19,596 nt of DNA. Origin: Actinomycetota bacterium. Lineage in GTDB: Bacteria > Actinomycetota > Actinomycetes > Nanopelagicales > Nanopelagicaceae. A program made the position numbers and the translations under genes. The stretch lies in NCBI GenBank assembly GCA_947459935.1, contig CANHFN010000006.1:1-19596 (forward strand). The letters are read 5' to 3'. Position 1 is the stretch's first letter; each line of letters starts with the position of its first letter. The notes below the pieces were generated by a model, which was not told the origin of the DNA, ran no database searches, and was given only the letters and a program-made list of their open reading frames with translations. Of the stretch, positions 8,262 to 16,892 are shown piece by piece.

Positions 8262-9314
8262 TTACTTACGACCCTTGCGCTTTGGTTGATTACGTGGACC
8301 ACGTCCATTAATTGCAGCAACTGCGCCAACGGTTGAAGCAACAACTGTTCCACCTGAACGTGCACTCACGCGCTTTGCTAGAGCCTGCATTGCTGGCTCT
8401 CTCTCGCGCATTTGAGCAAGTACGGGAGGTGCGATAAAGATTGAAGAGTATGTACCAACAATCAAACCGATAAAGAGTGCGAGTGAAAGATCCTTCAATG
8501 TTCCTGCACCGAGTAATCCCGCTCCAACAAAGAGAATTGATGCCACTGGTAGCAAAGCCACGATCGAGGTGTTGGCAGAGCGAACAATTGTCTGATTTAC
8601 CGCAAGATTAACTGCCTGCGAGTAAGTCTTAGTTGATGTAGATGTAATCGACTTGGTGTTCTCTCGCACCTTGTCGAATACAACAACGGTGTCATACAGG
8701 GAATAACCAAGGATGGTTAGAAAACCAATAATTGTTGCTGGCGTGACGTCAAAGCCGACAAGTGCATAGATTCCAACTGTGATGAATACGTCGTGAATAA
8801 CAGCGATAATGGCTGAGACTGCCATTTTTGGTTCAAGTGCCATGGCTAGATACACCATGACCACGAAAAGGAATCCGAATAAACCATAGAGAGCTTTACG
8901 AGTAATTTCCTTACCCCAGGATGGACCAATAATTTGGGTGTCAATGGTGGAAACACTTATCGCAAACTTCGCCGCCAAAGCATCTTGCACAGCATTGTTT
9001 TGTGCTTGCTCTAACGAACCGGTAAGAACACGAACCTTGTTAGCACCTAACTTCTGAACAATTGCTTCACCGGTGACCCCAGCCTCTTCAACTGCTGCGC
9101 GCGCATCAGTCACAGAAGGATTGTTTGTTGTGACAGTGAAAGAAGAACCACCCTTGAATTCGATTCCCAGCTGTAGTCCTTGAATCGCTAACGCTCCAAT
9201 TGAAATCAGAATAAATACAGACGAGACCATGTACCAACGACGGCGGCGACCAATGAAGTCAACCGAAGTTTCCCCGCGGTATAAACGCCCACCTAGTCCA
9301 GATAACTTTGACAT
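8262..9314 (-). CDS. secF: Protein translocase subunit SecF
   Basis: Forms the SecDF membrane complex that pulls secreted proteins through SecYEG using the proton gradient. It has 350 residues with six predicted helices at about 27-47, 140-159, 166-187, 193-213, 246-266 and 275-298. The extracytoplasmic domain lies between helices 1 and 2. Family signatures are GIEFKGGSSF (50-59) just after helix 1 and GYSLYDTVVVFDKVREN (203-219) in the helix 4 region. The C-terminus is a basic cytoplasmic tail ending in NQPKRKGRK. The ATG at 9314-9312 lies one base after the secD stop and has the best ribosome-binding site in the window, AAGGAGG (complement of 9321-9327), six bases upstream within the end of secD. 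relA follows after 8 nt. SecD and SecF are separate genes, as is usual in actinobacteria. Confidence 0.96.
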   Translation of the reverse strand: MSKLSGLGGRLYRGETSVDFIGRRRRWYMVSSVFILISIGALAIQGLQLGIEFKGGSSFTVTTNNPSVTDARAAVEEAGVTGEAIVQKLGANKVRVLTGSLEQAQNNAVQDALAAKFAISVSTIDTQIIGPSWGKEITRKALYGLFGFLFVVMVYLAMALEPKMAVSAIIAVIHDVFITVGIYALVGFDVTPATIIGFLTILGYSLYDTVVVFDKVRENTKSITSTSTKTYSQAVNLAVNQTIVRSANTSIVALLPVASILFVGAGLLGAGTLKDLSLALFIGLIVGTYSSIFIAPPVLAQMREREPAMQALAKRVSARSGGTVVASTVGAVAAINGRGPRNQPKRKGRK

Positions 9315-9315
9315 G

Positions 9316-10827
9316 TTATGCCTCCTTCGCAGCGGACATACCTAGGCTCTTTGGAGAAAATCCAGAGAGTGGGTGTCCTGAGTTAAAGAATTTACTTCGT
9401 GAGACAAGAACCAAAGCTGGTTTTGTAAACCAGAAAATAATGATCAAGTCGATGATAGTTGTTAGACCAAGAGTGAAAGCGAATCCTTTTACACCGCCAA
9501 CCGAGAAGAAGTAGAGCAATATCGCAGCGATCATTGATACGAAGTCAGCTACCAGGATCGTGCGTCGAGCTCGAACCCATCCTGTTTCAGCCGCGGTTCG
9601 TAAAGACCTTCCCTCACGCATTTCATCTCGTACGCGCTCAAAGTAAACAATAAAGGAGTCGGCAGTTACACCAATAGCGACAATGGCACCGGCAATACCC
9701 GCCAGGGTTAGCGTGAATCCAATCCACTCACCCATGAGCAAGAACAATAGATAAAGAATTGCGCCCGCGATTGCTAAAGAACCCACCGTAACAAAACCAA
9801 GTGCGCGGTAGTAAAGAAGCGTGAAGATCACAACGAGAAAAAGACCTAAAGCTCCAGCTAGTAAACCAGCATTTAATTGATCGGCACCCAGTGTTGGTGA
9901 TACTTGTTGAATTTCTCCACGATCAAATGCAAGTGGCAAAGCTCCATACTTTAAAACGTTAGCCAAGTCTTGGGCTTCAAGTTGAGTGAAACTTCCAGTG
10001 ATCTGAGCATTGCCTGATGGAATCGCCTCTGTGATGCGTGGTGAAGAAACAACCAAACCGTCAAGCACAATTGCTACTTGATTTGTTGGTTCTGGTAATG
10101 CTGTAACTCTAGAAGTTAACGCAGCAAATGCCGAGGTCCCTTCATTATTAAACTCCAAACTTACAAACCATGCTGTTCCAGCCTGTGTATCAAGACCTGC
10201 TGAGGCACTTGAAATTTGGCGGCCAAGAACTTCAGCTGGTGCCAAAATGTATTTAGTTCCACCAGTGCGATCACATGTAACCAAAGTATCAGTCGGTGCA
10301 TCAACACCAGTGCCCTGAAGATTCTCTGGCTTTGTGCAATCAAGTGCTGCAAACTTTGCATTTATCTCGGCCGTAACTCCTGGAACAGGAGTAGCTCCGG
10401 CATCGGTTGCAGCAGGTAATCCAGATCCTGACGCCAGCACCTGACGGAATCTAAGTTCTGCTGTCTGTCCTACTAATTCGACAACGCGGCGTCCTGTGTC
10501 ACCTGGAATGGAAATAACAATCTGACGATTTGTTCCACTTCCCTGAGCTGCAACTTCAGATTCTGCTACACCTAATGAGTTAACACGCTGGCGAATAATT
10601 GAGACTGCTTGGTCTATCGCTTCGCTGGTCACTTTGCCTTCATCACCTGGAGCAATTCGTGGTTGCAACGTGACCGAAGTTCCACCTCGTAGGTCTAAAC
10701 CTAAGCGCACTGAAGTCGCTCCTTGTACAAAGACAAGAGCTGTCATAGCCACAACGACCAGACCCAGAATCGCCAATGTGCGAACAGGGCGCGAACTCGT
10801 TTTTATAGTTTTAGTATTTGTAGACAT
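9316..10827 (-). CDS. secD: Protein translocase subunit SecD
   Basis: Partner of SecF in the proton-driven late step of protein export. It has 503 residues. Helix 1 (about 16-35) is followed by the signature RLGLDLRGGTSVTLQ (41-55), a large extracytoplasmic P1 domain to about residue 310, and five helices between about 318 and 475. The helix 4 region shows AGIAGAIVAIGVTADSFIVYF (376-396), with the conserved Asp390 implicated in proton movement in the family. The P1 domain holds two cysteines, Cys164 and Cys185, which could form a disulfide. The ATG at 10827-10825 has no Shine-Dalgarno-like sequence in the preceding 25 bases. The ruvB stop is 11 nt upstream, so reinitiation after ruvB is plausible. 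yajC, which usually lies between ruvB and secD, is missing. Confidence 0.96.
   Translation of the reverse strand: MSTNTKTIKTSSRPVRTLAILGLVVVAMTALVFVQGATSVRLGLDLRGGTSVTLQPRIAPGDEGKVTSEAIDQAVSIIRQRVNSLGVAESEVAAQGSGTNRQIVISIPGDTGRRVVELVGQTAELRFRQVLASGSGLPAATDAGATPVPGVTAEINAKFAALDCTKPENLQGTGVDAPTDTLVTCDRTGGTKYILAPAEVLGRQISSASAGLDTQAGTAWFVSLEFNNEGTSAFAALTSRVTALPEPTNQVAIVLDGLVVSSPRITEAIPSGNAQITGSFTQLEAQDLANVLKYGALPLAFDRGEIQQVSPTLGADQLNAGLLAGALGLFLVVIFTLLYYRALGFVTVGSLAIAGAILYLLFLLMGEWIGFTLTLAGIAGAIVAIGVTADSFIVYFERVRDEMREGRSLRTAAETGWVRARRTILVADFVSMIAAILLYFFSVGGVKGFAFTLGLTTIIDLIIIFWFTKPALVLVSRSKFFNSGHPLSGFSPKSLGMSAAKEA
9321..9327 (-). promoter_or_regulatory. secF: Strong ribosome-binding site of secF
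   Basis: AAGGAGG on the minus strand, 6 nt upstream of the secF ATG. It lies within the last codons of secD, so secF can be initiated independently although only one base separates the two genes. It is the closest match to the consensus Shine-Dalgarno sequence I see in the window and contrasts with secD, which has none. Confidence 0.8.
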
Positions 10828-10838
10828 AGGGCGAGAGT

Positions 10839-11879
10839 CTAGGCGTCAGGTGCTGGTAAGTCGAAAAGCGTGGAGATTTCCGCAGGTGGTGTTCGTCCTA
10901 TATGGCGCCAACCCTGGGCCGTTGCCACCCGCCCGCGTGGAGTTCTGGCCATAAAGCCATTTCTCACAAGAAAAGGCTCGGCAACGGATTCAACCGTTTC
11001 AATCTCTTCCCCAACAGCAATGGCCAATGTGGAAAGACCCACTGGTCCCCCATTAAATCGCTCAATGAGGGCCACGAGGACGCCCCGATCAAGTCGGTCA
11101 AGACCCAGTTCATCAACCTCATACATCTCTAACGCAGACTTAGCATCTGTTAGTGATATTCGAGCACTCCCCTGAACTTGGGCGTAATCACGAACACGTC
11201 GCAATAAGCGGTTCGCAATTCGTGGGGTGCCTCGTGAACGGCCCGCAACTTCAACTATCGCATCTTTATCAATCACGATCTTTAGCAACTCAGCGCTTCG
11301 AGTAATAACGTGGGCGACATCTGTTTCATTATAGAAATCAAGATGCGCTGTAAAACCAAATCGATCTCTTAGCGGACTTGGTAACAACCCGGCACGTGTT
11401 GTTGCACCAACAAGTGTGAAATGTGGAAGTTGTAAGGGAATAGCTGTTGCTCCTGGTCCTTTACCAACAACCACATCTACTCGAAAATCTTCCATTGCCA
11501 AATAAAGAAGCTCTTCTGCCGGTCTTGGAAGTCGGTGAATCTCGTCTAAGAAGAGAACTTCTCCTTCAACAAGTGAAGACAGAATCGCCGCTAAATCACC
11601 TGCATGAGTGATTGCAGGACCACTTGTAATTCTAATTGGTGCTTGCATTTCACTTGCCAGAATTAAAGCAAGAGTTGTCTTTCCTAAACCTGGTGGACCA
11701 GATAGCAAAATATGATCTGCCGGAGAATTTCGATGTCTGGCAGCAGTTAACAACACATCTATTTGCTCACGAACTCGTTCTTGTCCGACGAAATCCTTTA
11801 AAGTTTTTGGGCGGAGTGCATGTTCAACAGCTGATTCTTCTCCCTTTATATGTGGTGTTACTAAGCGATCTTCAGCCAC
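10839..11879 (-). CDS. ruvB: Holliday-junction branch-migration ATPase RuvB
   Basis: Hexameric AAA+ motor that, loaded by RuvA, drives branch migration of Holliday junctions. With the chosen start it has 346 residues, the family's usual length. Walker A is GPPGLGKT at 61-68, Walker B DEIH at 112-115, sensor 1/arginine-finger region GATTRAGLL to LRDRFG at about 158-175, sensor 2 RGTPRIANR, and a C-terminal winged-helix domain containing GPVGLSTLA. The open frame extends up to a TTG at 11900, with GTG codons at 11894, 11885 and 11879. I chose GTG 11879-11877 because GGAAAGAG lies a few bases upstream and known actinobacterial RuvB proteins have a short polar N-terminus; the choice is uncertain by up to seven residues. 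This start overlaps the ruvA stop by 8 nt. secD follows after 11 nt. Confidence 0.94.
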   Translation of the reverse strand: MAEDRLVTPHIKGEESAVEHALRPKTLKDFVGQERVREQIDVLLTAARHRNSPADHILLSGPPGLGKTTLALILASEMQAPIRITSGPAITHAGDLAAILSSLVEGEVLFLDEIHRLPRPAEELLYLAMEDFRVDVVVGKGPGATAIPLQLPHFTLVGATTRAGLLPSPLRDRFGFTAHLDFYNETDVAHVITRSAELLKIVIDKDAIVEVAGRSRGTPRIANRLLRRVRDYAQVQGSARISLTDAKSALEMYEVDELGLDRLDRGVLVALIERFNGGPVGLSTLAIAVGEEIETVESVAEPFLVRNGFMARTPRGRVATAQGWRHIGRTPPAEISTLFDLPAPDA

Positions 11880-12486
11880 GAGCACTCTTTCCACTAGCAA
11901 GGGTCAATTTCAACAACTCACTTAATTCCAATTGCCCAGCATCGACTCCCTCGGCTTGTAACTCTGCAATCACCTGTGAGATAGCGCCATCTGACTCTTT
12001 CGGAGAAAAACCTAGTGATACCAAGGCGCTTGTTAGCTGTTCACGCCAAGCCGGCTGATGCCCTTTGTACTGCTGAGCCGAAGAAAGAATGCCCAATTTC
12101 CCTTTGAGTTCAAGGATTAATCTTTGTGCGCCTTTGCGTCCAATACCTGGCACCTTTTCAATAGCACCAATATCTTCTTGAGATATGGAGCGAGCTAAGT
12201 CCTCTGGGGTTAGCGCGCCTAATATTGAAAGGGCTACCTTTGGCCCGATTCCTGAAACAGTTTGAACCAATTCAAATAGTGATCTTGATTCATCATTGAT
12301 GAATCCAAACAAAGTTAGTGAGTCTTCACGAACAACCAGTGAGGTGAAAAGTTGAACTTGAGAACCAAGTGTTACCTGCGCCGCAGTTTGTGGATTGACT
12401 AGAACAGAAACTCCAAAACCGCCCACTTCAACTACTAAACGATCTGCAGTGATGGAACGAACTGTGCCCGACAATAAAGAGATCAT
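11872..12486 (-). CDS. ruvA: Holliday-junction recognition protein RuvA
   Basis: Binds four-way DNA junctions as a tetramer and loads RuvB. It has 204 residues. An N-terminal OB-fold domain (1-63) is followed by two helix-hairpin-helix motifs, [13 protein letters not shown] at 77-89 and [20 protein letters not shown] at 112-131. A flexible linker leads to the C-terminal RuvB-contacting domain (about 147-200), seen as [17 protein letters not shown]. The open frame continues 29 codons upstream, but those run inside ruvC. The family N-terminus (MISLLSGTV) begins at ATG 12486-12484, which forms an ATGA overlap with the ruvC stop. No strong ribosome-binding site is visible, consistent with coupling to ruvC. 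The stop overlaps the ruvB start. Confidence 0.95.
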   Translation of the reverse strand: MISLLSGTVRSITADRLVVEVGGFGVSVLVNPQTAAQVTLGSQVQLFTSLVVREDSLTLFGFINDESRSLFELVQTVSGIGPKVALSILGALTPEDLARSISQEDIGAIEKVPGIGRKGAQRLILELKGKLGILSSAQQYKGHQPAWREQLTSALVSLGFSPKESDGAISQVIAELQAEGVDAGQLELSELLKLTLASGKSARG

Positions 12487-13022
12487 CTGGCACGCAATTT
12501 CTTCAAACGCGACTGTTCTGCGGCTAAAGCTTGAGCAATCTTTGTGTTTCCTCCGCCGCGCCAGATATTGCATATGGCAAGTGCAAGTGCATCAGTTGCA
12601 TCCACTGGTTTTGGAATAGTTTCAAGGTTAAGAATTTTTTGAACCATTAAAGCAACTTGAGCTTTGTTTGCACGTCCACTTCCCGTTACCGATGCTTTAA
12701 CCTCTGATGGGGTGTGCATCATTACGGGAATTCCCGCTTTGGCAGCCAAAAGCAAGGCAATACCTGCTGCCTGCCCTGTGCCCATCACCGTTCGGACATT
12801 GTGCTGAGAGAACACCCGCTCTACCGCAATAACATCTGGTTTCCAAAGATTGATCCATTCAGAAAGTTGTTGATCTAAATCCAACAATCTTTGCTCAAGA
12901 GGAGCTTCTGCAGGAGTCAGGATCACTCCAACTCCTACTAGAGAAATGGGCGAACCTATTGCGCCTTCAACTATGCCAACTCCGCAACGAGTAAGGCCAG
13001 GGTCAACGCCCAAAACTCTCAT
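12483..13022 (-). CDS. ruvC: Holliday-junction endonuclease RuvC
   Basis: Dimeric resolvase that cuts Holliday junctions symmetrically, working with RuvAB. At 179 residues it is close to the E. coli protein. All four acidic catalytic residues of the RNase H-like fold are present: Asp7 ([12 protein letters not shown]), Glu68 (IAVERVF), Asp141 and Asp144 (VDATDALA). The motif [17 protein letters not shown] at 71-87 is also typical. The ATG at 13022-13020 is preceded by GAGG with a 7-nt spacer. A 60-nt gap separates it from yebC upstream. The gene ends in an ATGA overlap with ruvA, so ruvC-ruvA-ruvB form one coupled unit, the standard actinobacterial order. Confidence 0.96.
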   Translation of the reverse strand: MRVLGVDPGLTRCGVGIVEGAIGSPISLVGVGVILTPAEAPLEQRLLDLDQQLSEWINLWKPDVIAVERVFSQHNVRTVMGTGQAAGIALLLAAKAGIPVMMHTPSEVKASVTGSGRANKAQVALMVQKILNLETIPKPVDATDALALAICNIWRGGGNTKIAQALAAEQSRLKKLRAR

Positions 13023-13082
13023 TGCCTAACCTCGTGCTTTCTCGATAGTTCGTGCCCAAGCCTAGAGATTGGAAAGAATTCC
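13023..13082 (-). promoter_or_regulatory. Gap between yebC and ruvC; possible promoter region
   Basis: This 60-nt gap is the longest on the minus strand within the rightward block. It contains a short inverted repeat GGAA-AGAA-TTCC (13071-13082), too short and without a T-run to be called a terminator. A TAGGCT hexamer could serve as a -10 but has no good -35. The ruvC ribosome-binding site GAGG is at the left end. A separate ruvC promoter is possible but not demonstrated by the sequence. Confidence 0.2.
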
Positions 13083-13835
13083 TTAATCGAGGCTCGCCAT
13101 AACCTCATCAGAAACATCGAAGTTGCTATAGACATTCTGTACATCATCTAACTCTTCAATAGCATCAATTAGTTCGAATACCTTCTTCGCACCTTCGGCA
13201 TCTAGCGGAATCGACATGGAAGGCAGGAATGAAGAGTCGGCTGATTCATAGTCAATGCCCGCATTTTGAAGTGCTGTTCGCACTGGCACTAGATCAACAG
13301 GCTCACTCACGATCTCAAATGCCTCACCTAAATCATTTACCTCTTCAGCACCAGCCTCTAGCACAGCTTCTAACACTGAGTCTTCGGTAAGAGTTCCGTC
13401 TTTTTTAACAATCACAACGCCTTTTCGGTTAAACAGATATGAAACAGAACCAAGATCTGCCATGGATCCACCGTTTCTAGTCACTGCAACTTTAACCTCT
13501 GATGCAGATCGATTTCGGTTGTCTGACAAACACTCGATCATGATTGCAACGCCATTTGGGCCATAACCCTCATACATAATCGTGATCCAATCTTTTGCGC
13601 CTGCTTCAAGACCAGCGCCACGTTTGATTGCTCGATCAATATTGTCTGCCGGCATTGAAGATTTCTTCGCCTTGGCGACTGCATCAAAAAGGGTTGGGTT
13701 CCCATCCATGTCTGCGCCGCCGTTGCGGGCTGCAACTTCAATTGCTCGAATCTGTTTTGCAAACACCTTTGCACGACGACTATCAATGATCGCCTTCTTG
13801 TGCTTGGTCGTCGCCCATTTGGAATGGCCGGACAT
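13083..13835 (-). CDS. yebC: YebC/TACO1 family translation-associated protein
   Basis: Member of the YebC/PmpR/TACO1 family, 250 residues, normal length. The N-terminus [15 protein letters not shown] and the following [19 protein letters not shown] are diagnostic. [15 protein letters not shown] (about 56-70), [15 protein letters not shown] (about 85-99) and the segment [20 protein letters not shown] are further conserved blocks. The acidic second half is also typical. Older annotations call it a transcriptional regulator; work on bacterial YebC and mitochondrial TACO1 points instead to a ribosome-associated role in translating difficult sequences such as proline runs. The ATG at 13835-13833 has GAGG 7 nt upstream. 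It lies 32 nt after pdxT and 60 nt before ruvC, the conserved actinobacterial setting. Confidence 0.94.
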   Translation of the reverse strand: MSGHSKWATTKHKKAIIDSRRAKVFAKQIRAIEVAARNGGADMDGNPTLFDAVAKAKKSSMPADNIDRAIKRGAGLEAGAKDWITIMYEGYGPNGVAIMIECLSDNRNRSASEVKVAVTRNGGSMADLGSVSYLFNRKGVVIVKKDGTLTEDSVLEAVLEAGAEEVNDLGEAFEIVSEPVDLVPVRTALQNAGIDYESADSSFLPSMSIPLDAEGAKKVFELIDAIEELDDVQNVYSNFDVSDEVMASLD

Positions 13836-13867
13836 TGGAACACCTCTATCTCATCTAAACGATGGTG

Positions 13868-14464
13868 TTACTTTACCTTCTCTAATGCAGGCCGTGCCAC
13901 TTCCTCAATAAAGTACCGATGAATTCGATGATCCCCCGTTAGTTCAGGGTGGAATGAGGTTGCCAGTAATCTTTCTGAGCGCACTGCAACTGGATGCTTA
14001 TCAACAGCAGCCAAAACATGAACGGACTCTCCAACATGTTCGACCCAAGGTGCTCTAATAAACACAGCATGGACTAGATCTGCTGACCCGTCATTAAATG
14101 CAATGTCTGATTCGAAGGAATCAACTTGGCGTCCAAAAGCGTTTCTTCTCACTGTTATGTCAAGTCCACCAAAACTCTTTTGCCCTTCCTTGGCATCTAG
14201 AATTTCATTAGCCAACAAAATCATTCCGGCACAGGATCCATAAACTGGCATTCCATCCGCAATGCGATCTCTGATTTGATTATAAATTCCGAAAACTTCC
14301 GACAACTGAGCAATAGTGGTTGATTCACCGCCTGGCAAAACTAGCGCGTCTATCTGATCAATCTCTATTGAGCGGCGAACTGCAACCGGATTAACTCCGC
14401 AGGTAATGAGAGAACTGATGTGCTCTCGAACATCACCCTGGAGAGCTAAAACCCCTACCTTCAT
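13868..14464 (-). CDS. pdxT: Pyridoxal 5'-phosphate synthase glutaminase subunit PdxT
   Basis: Releases ammonia from glutamine and channels it to PdxS for synthesis of vitamin B6 (PLP). It has 198 residues, typical for the family. The class I glutaminase triad is visible: nucleophile Cys78 in YGSCAGM, and His172 and Glu174 in SFHPELT. GVLALQGDVREH at 4-15 and LPGGEST at 43-49 are family signatures. The ATG at 14464-14462 follows the pdxS stop by 11 nt. The upstream sequence has only a poor ribosome-binding site, so translation is likely coupled to pdxS, which would help keep the subunits in proportion. In mycobacteria a tesB-type gene often sits between the two; here they are adjacent. Confidence 0.96.
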   Translation of the reverse strand: MKVGVLALQGDVREHISSLITCGVNPVAVRRSIEIDQIDALVLPGGESTTIAQLSEVFGIYNQIRDRIADGMPVYGSCAGMILLANEILDAKEGQKSFGGLDITVRRNAFGRQVDSFESDIAFNDGSADLVHAVFIRAPWVEHVGESVHVLAAVDKHPVAVRSERLLATSFHPELTGDHRIHRYFIEEVARPALEKVK

Positions 14465-14475
14465 TTGCTAAAGAA

Positions 14476-15363
14476 TTACCAACCGCGTTCAGCAAGTCGA
14501 TGTGGTGCAGGTAAATCTGCAACGTTGATTCCAACCATCGCTTCACCTAAACCACGTGATGCATCAGCAATAACTTTTGCATCATCCCAAAATGTTGTTG
14601 CTTTTACGCAAGCAGCGGCGCGTTGGGCAGGATTACCAGATTTGAAAATACCAGAACCAATGAATACGCCATCTGCGCCCATGCTCATCATTAACGCTGC
14701 ATCAGCAGGTGTGGCAATGCCGCCAGCAGTAAAGAGAACTACTGGAAGTTTTCCAGTCTCTGATACCTCTTTAACAAGTGCGTATGGCGCCTGTAGTTCT
14801 TTTGCCGCAACATAGAGTTCATCTTCACGCAGCGATGACAAACGACGAATCTCTCCACCAATTTTTCGCATGTGCTGCATAGCATTTGAAACATCGCCCG
14901 TTCCTGCTTCGCCCTTTGAGCGAATCATTGCCGCACCTTCGTTAATTCGACGCAAAGCTTCACCTAGATTTGTAGCACCGCAAACAAACGGCACTGTGAA
15001 GCCCCACTTATCAATGTGATTTTCATAATCTGCAGGAGTCAAAACCTCAGACTCATCGATGTAGTCGACTCCGAGTGACTGCAAGACCTGTGCTTCAACA
15101 AAATGTCCGATACGCGCCTTTGCCATAACTGGGATAGAGACAGCAGCTTGAATCTTTTCAATCATGTCCGGATCAGACATACGGGCAACGCCACCTTGTG
15201 CGCGAATATCTGCAGGCACGCGCTCAAGTGCCATGACCGCCACAGCGCCAGCGTCTTCAGCAATCTTTGCTTGTTCGGCGTTGACAACATCCATGATGAC
15301 GCCACCTTTGAGCATCTCAGCCATACCGCGCTTAACGCGAGCTGTGCCAGTTACTTCAGACAT
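14476..15363 (-). CDS. pdxS: Pyridoxal 5'-phosphate synthase, PdxS subunit
   Basis: Builds PLP from ribose 5-phosphate, glyceraldehyde 3-phosphate and ammonia delivered by PdxT; a (beta/alpha)8 barrel that assembles into dodecamers. With the chosen start it has 295 residues. Active-site residues are present: Asp25 (IMDVVN), Lys82 (MAKARIGHF) that binds the pentose substrate, and Lys150 (RSKGEAGTG), matching B. subtilis Asp24, Lys81 and Lys149. Two in-frame ATGs occur, at 15369 and 15363. GGAG (complement of 15373-15376) lies 3 nt from the first and 9 nt from the second, so I chose ATG 15363-15361; the longer form would add two residues. It begins 40 nt after the DUF3048 gene, a gap that may hold a promoter, and pdxT follows after 11 nt. 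Confidence 0.96.
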   Translation of the reverse strand: MSEVTGTARVKRGMAEMLKGGVIMDVVNAEQAKIAEDAGAVAVMALERVPADIRAQGGVARMSDPDMIEKIQAAVSIPVMAKARIGHFVEAQVLQSLGVDYIDESEVLTPADYENHIDKWGFTVPFVCGATNLGEALRRINEGAAMIRSKGEAGTGDVSNAMQHMRKIGGEIRRLSSLREDELYVAAKELQAPYALVKEVSETGKLPVVLFTAGGIATPADAALMMSMGADGVFIGSGIFKSGNPAQRAAACVKATTFWDDAKVIADASRGLGEAMVGINVADLPAPHRLAERGW

Positions 15364-15372
15364 GTCCATTTA

Positions 15373-15376
15373 CTCC
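15373..15376 (-). promoter_or_regulatory. pdxS: Ribosome-binding site that decides the pdxS start
   Basis: GGAG on the minus strand. It is 3 nt from the ATG at 15369, too close for efficient use, and 9 nt from the ATG at 15363. This favours the shorter PdxS protein. Confidence 0.6.
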
Positions 15377-15403
15377 GCTTCGATCGAAAGATAGGTGGCA
15401 ATC

Positions 15404-16399
15404 CTACTTCGTCTTTGGTGCAGGTGGCGAGGTGAAATCAGGCTCACGATCCGTCAGGGCTATCCAAATCTGGCCTGGATCGAAGTTCATTACGGTTCCA
15501 TCCGAGAAGGTGAAGATTGTGCCTGCTTCGGCAGATGGTCTGTTCCAAGTCGTCACAAACCGTTGGCCATTTCGTAAAACATAAGCTTTTCCAGTCCCAA
15601 CAGTTTGTGACAATGGGGTTACTCCCCCGAGCTTGTCTTTATACTCTGATGGGATTATGGAAACCATTTGAATCACTAATGTAGTTGGACCCAAAATAAT
15701 TCCTGATTCTGCATAGTTAACCGAGTTGTTGTGCGAAAGCAACCATCGAGATTCTTCCTTTGACCAAGTCGCAGAATAGGTAGCAGCCGGCCAATGCAAA
15801 ACAACTTTCTCTGTTGGTGCGCCACCTTCAGGTAAGTCACCAAATTTGAAGCCAACATCTTTTGCTGAATCAACCTGGTAATTATTCTCAACAACCTTAG
15901 CCATCAATAAGTCAGCACGCAAAATCATTGCATAAGGAGGAATCCGATTTGGGTCGGTTGTAAATATCGTTGGACTTTGTCTTTGTGCTCCCAAGTCTTG
16001 AAGATTTGCTGCTGCAATAACCGGTAGCAATTTGCGTTGCGCGCCACTGTAGGCAAAAGCAACACGTCCAAACTGAGACAAGATATCGATGTCAGAAATG
16101 CGAGCACTGCGAACAGGTCCGATCCGTTCAGGGATTATGGAAGAGAAGACCGCAGCTAAACGTGTTAAACCACCCTCCACCTGCTCGATGTACACAACAT
16201 CAGCATTTTCCAATCCAACTTGTGGATGCGCCTGAGTTGTGTCATCTATCTTGACTACAAGAACAGGCCCATTGATTCCTTCGCGTCCACTTAAAACATT
16301 GGTAACCACTGCCTCAGGTAAGACATTCGATATAGCCGCGCAGCCAGTTAGCATCATGCAGGTAAGAAAACCAAGAATGATTCTTTGTTTAGAGAACAT
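15404..16399 (-). CDS. DUF3048 (YerB-like) lipoprotein
   Basis: Putative lipoprotein of 331 residues, function unknown. A basic n-region (SKQR) and hydrophobic stretch lead to a lipobox LTGC with the lipidated Cys20, so the mature protein should sit on the outer face of the membrane. The DUF3048 signature is clear: LENADVVYIEQVEGGLTRLAAVF (start about residue 64) followed by ERIGPVRSARISDIDI. A C-terminal DUF3048-C-like domain contains GKAYVLRNGQ and a DPGQIWIAL stretch near the end. The open frame has a TTG nine bases earlier, but ATG 16399-16397 gives a normal signal peptide and is the more likely start. It overlaps the preceding membrane-protein gene by 11 nt. The gene follows pimA and the LemA-like gene, suggesting an envelope role, and precedes pdxS by 40 nt. 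YerB-type proteins have no firmly assigned activity that I know of. Confidence 0.88.
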   Translation of the reverse strand: MFSKQRIILGFLTCMMLTGCAAISNVLPEAVVTNVLSGREGINGPVLVVKIDDTTQAHPQVGLENADVVYIEQVEGGLTRLAAVFSSIIPERIGPVRSARISDIDILSQFGRVAFAYSGAQRKLLPVIAAANLQDLGAQRQSPTIFTTDPNRIPPYAMILRADLLMAKVVENNYQVDSAKDVGFKFGDLPEGGAPTEKVVLHWPAATYSATWSKEESRWLLSHNNSVNYAESGIILGPTTLVIQMVSIIPSEYKDKLGGVTPLSQTVGTGKAYVLRNGQRFVTTWNRPSAEAGTIFTFSDGTVMNFDPGQIWIALTDREPDFTSPPAPKTK

Positions 16400-16892
16400 C
16401 AGACTCAAATTCGTAGGTCACAGGCAATGGAGCGGTACCAGCCAACCGAAAAATTCTTACTATTACCTTTTTCCGAACCATCTGAGTTCTGGTGACAGCA
16501 TCTTTGTGAAGTGCAATAGCCACCCTAATCTTGTCTGTTAGGGCAGAGAGCTCTGTGAGCAAAGCATTATCGGCAGCCGTTGCAAGATGTTGAGAATCTT
16601 CAAGTAATAATCCCAATGCCCCAGATAGTCCACTTTCAGCCGCTGACCTGGTTTGAATTTCTGCGTCTCTGGCTTGATAGGCAGCTCCTGTAAGCAACAA
16701 GGAAGATGCTGGATCAGCAATATCGCTATGCGCGATCTCTAAAGCAACTGCTGCTCTCTTCTGTAAAAGCACATCAAGATTGGCCCAACTAGTTTCAACT
16801 CGGTGATGTAGGCGATCAAGACGTGTTGCCAAAAAAGACAAATACCATAATGAGATAAGGAGAATGAAAACTGCAAATACCCAGTTAGTCAT
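16389..16892 (-). CDS. LemA-like single-pass membrane protein of unknown function
   Basis: Protein of 167 residues I can place only loosely. One membrane helix (about 4-22) is followed by a helical cytoplasmic or exposed region beginning LDRLHHRVETSWANLDVLLQ (25-44). That run resembles the start of LemA proteins and the N-terminal part of a protein next to PimA in other actinobacteria (mycobacterial Rv2609c, from memory), where a NUDIX domain follows. No NUDIX box is present here. The C-terminal segment RKKVIVRIFRLAGTAPLPVT looks like a conserved end, so the protein is probably complete rather than truncated. The ATG at 16892-16890 shares a base with the pimA stop (TAATG), with AAAGGA 9 nt upstream. 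Its tail overlaps the DUF3048 gene. Position suggests a link to envelope lipid or glycan synthesis, but this is an inference. Confidence 0.75.
   Translation of the reverse strand: MTNWVFAVFILLISLWYLSFLATRLDRLHHRVETSWANLDVLLQKRAAVALEIAHSDIADPASSLLLTGAAYQARDAEIQTRSAAESGLSGALGLLLEDSQHLATAADNALLTELSALTDKIRVAIALHKDAVTRTQMVRKKVIVRIFRLAGTAPLPVTYEFESDVL

Noticed and set aside
12487..12573. 29-codon upstream extension of ruvA
   Set aside because: It lies entirely inside ruvC in another frame. The family N-terminus starts at 12486 and makes an ATGA junction with ruvC.
13071..13082. GGAA-AGAA-TTCC inverted repeat as a terminator after yebC
   Set aside because: The stem is only four base pairs, AT-rich, and no T-run follows on the minus strand.
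13538..13843. 101-codon frame on the minus strand inside yebC
   Set aside because: It overlaps yebC in a different frame and its translation is low-complexity with no family resemblance. yebC itself has all family motifs.
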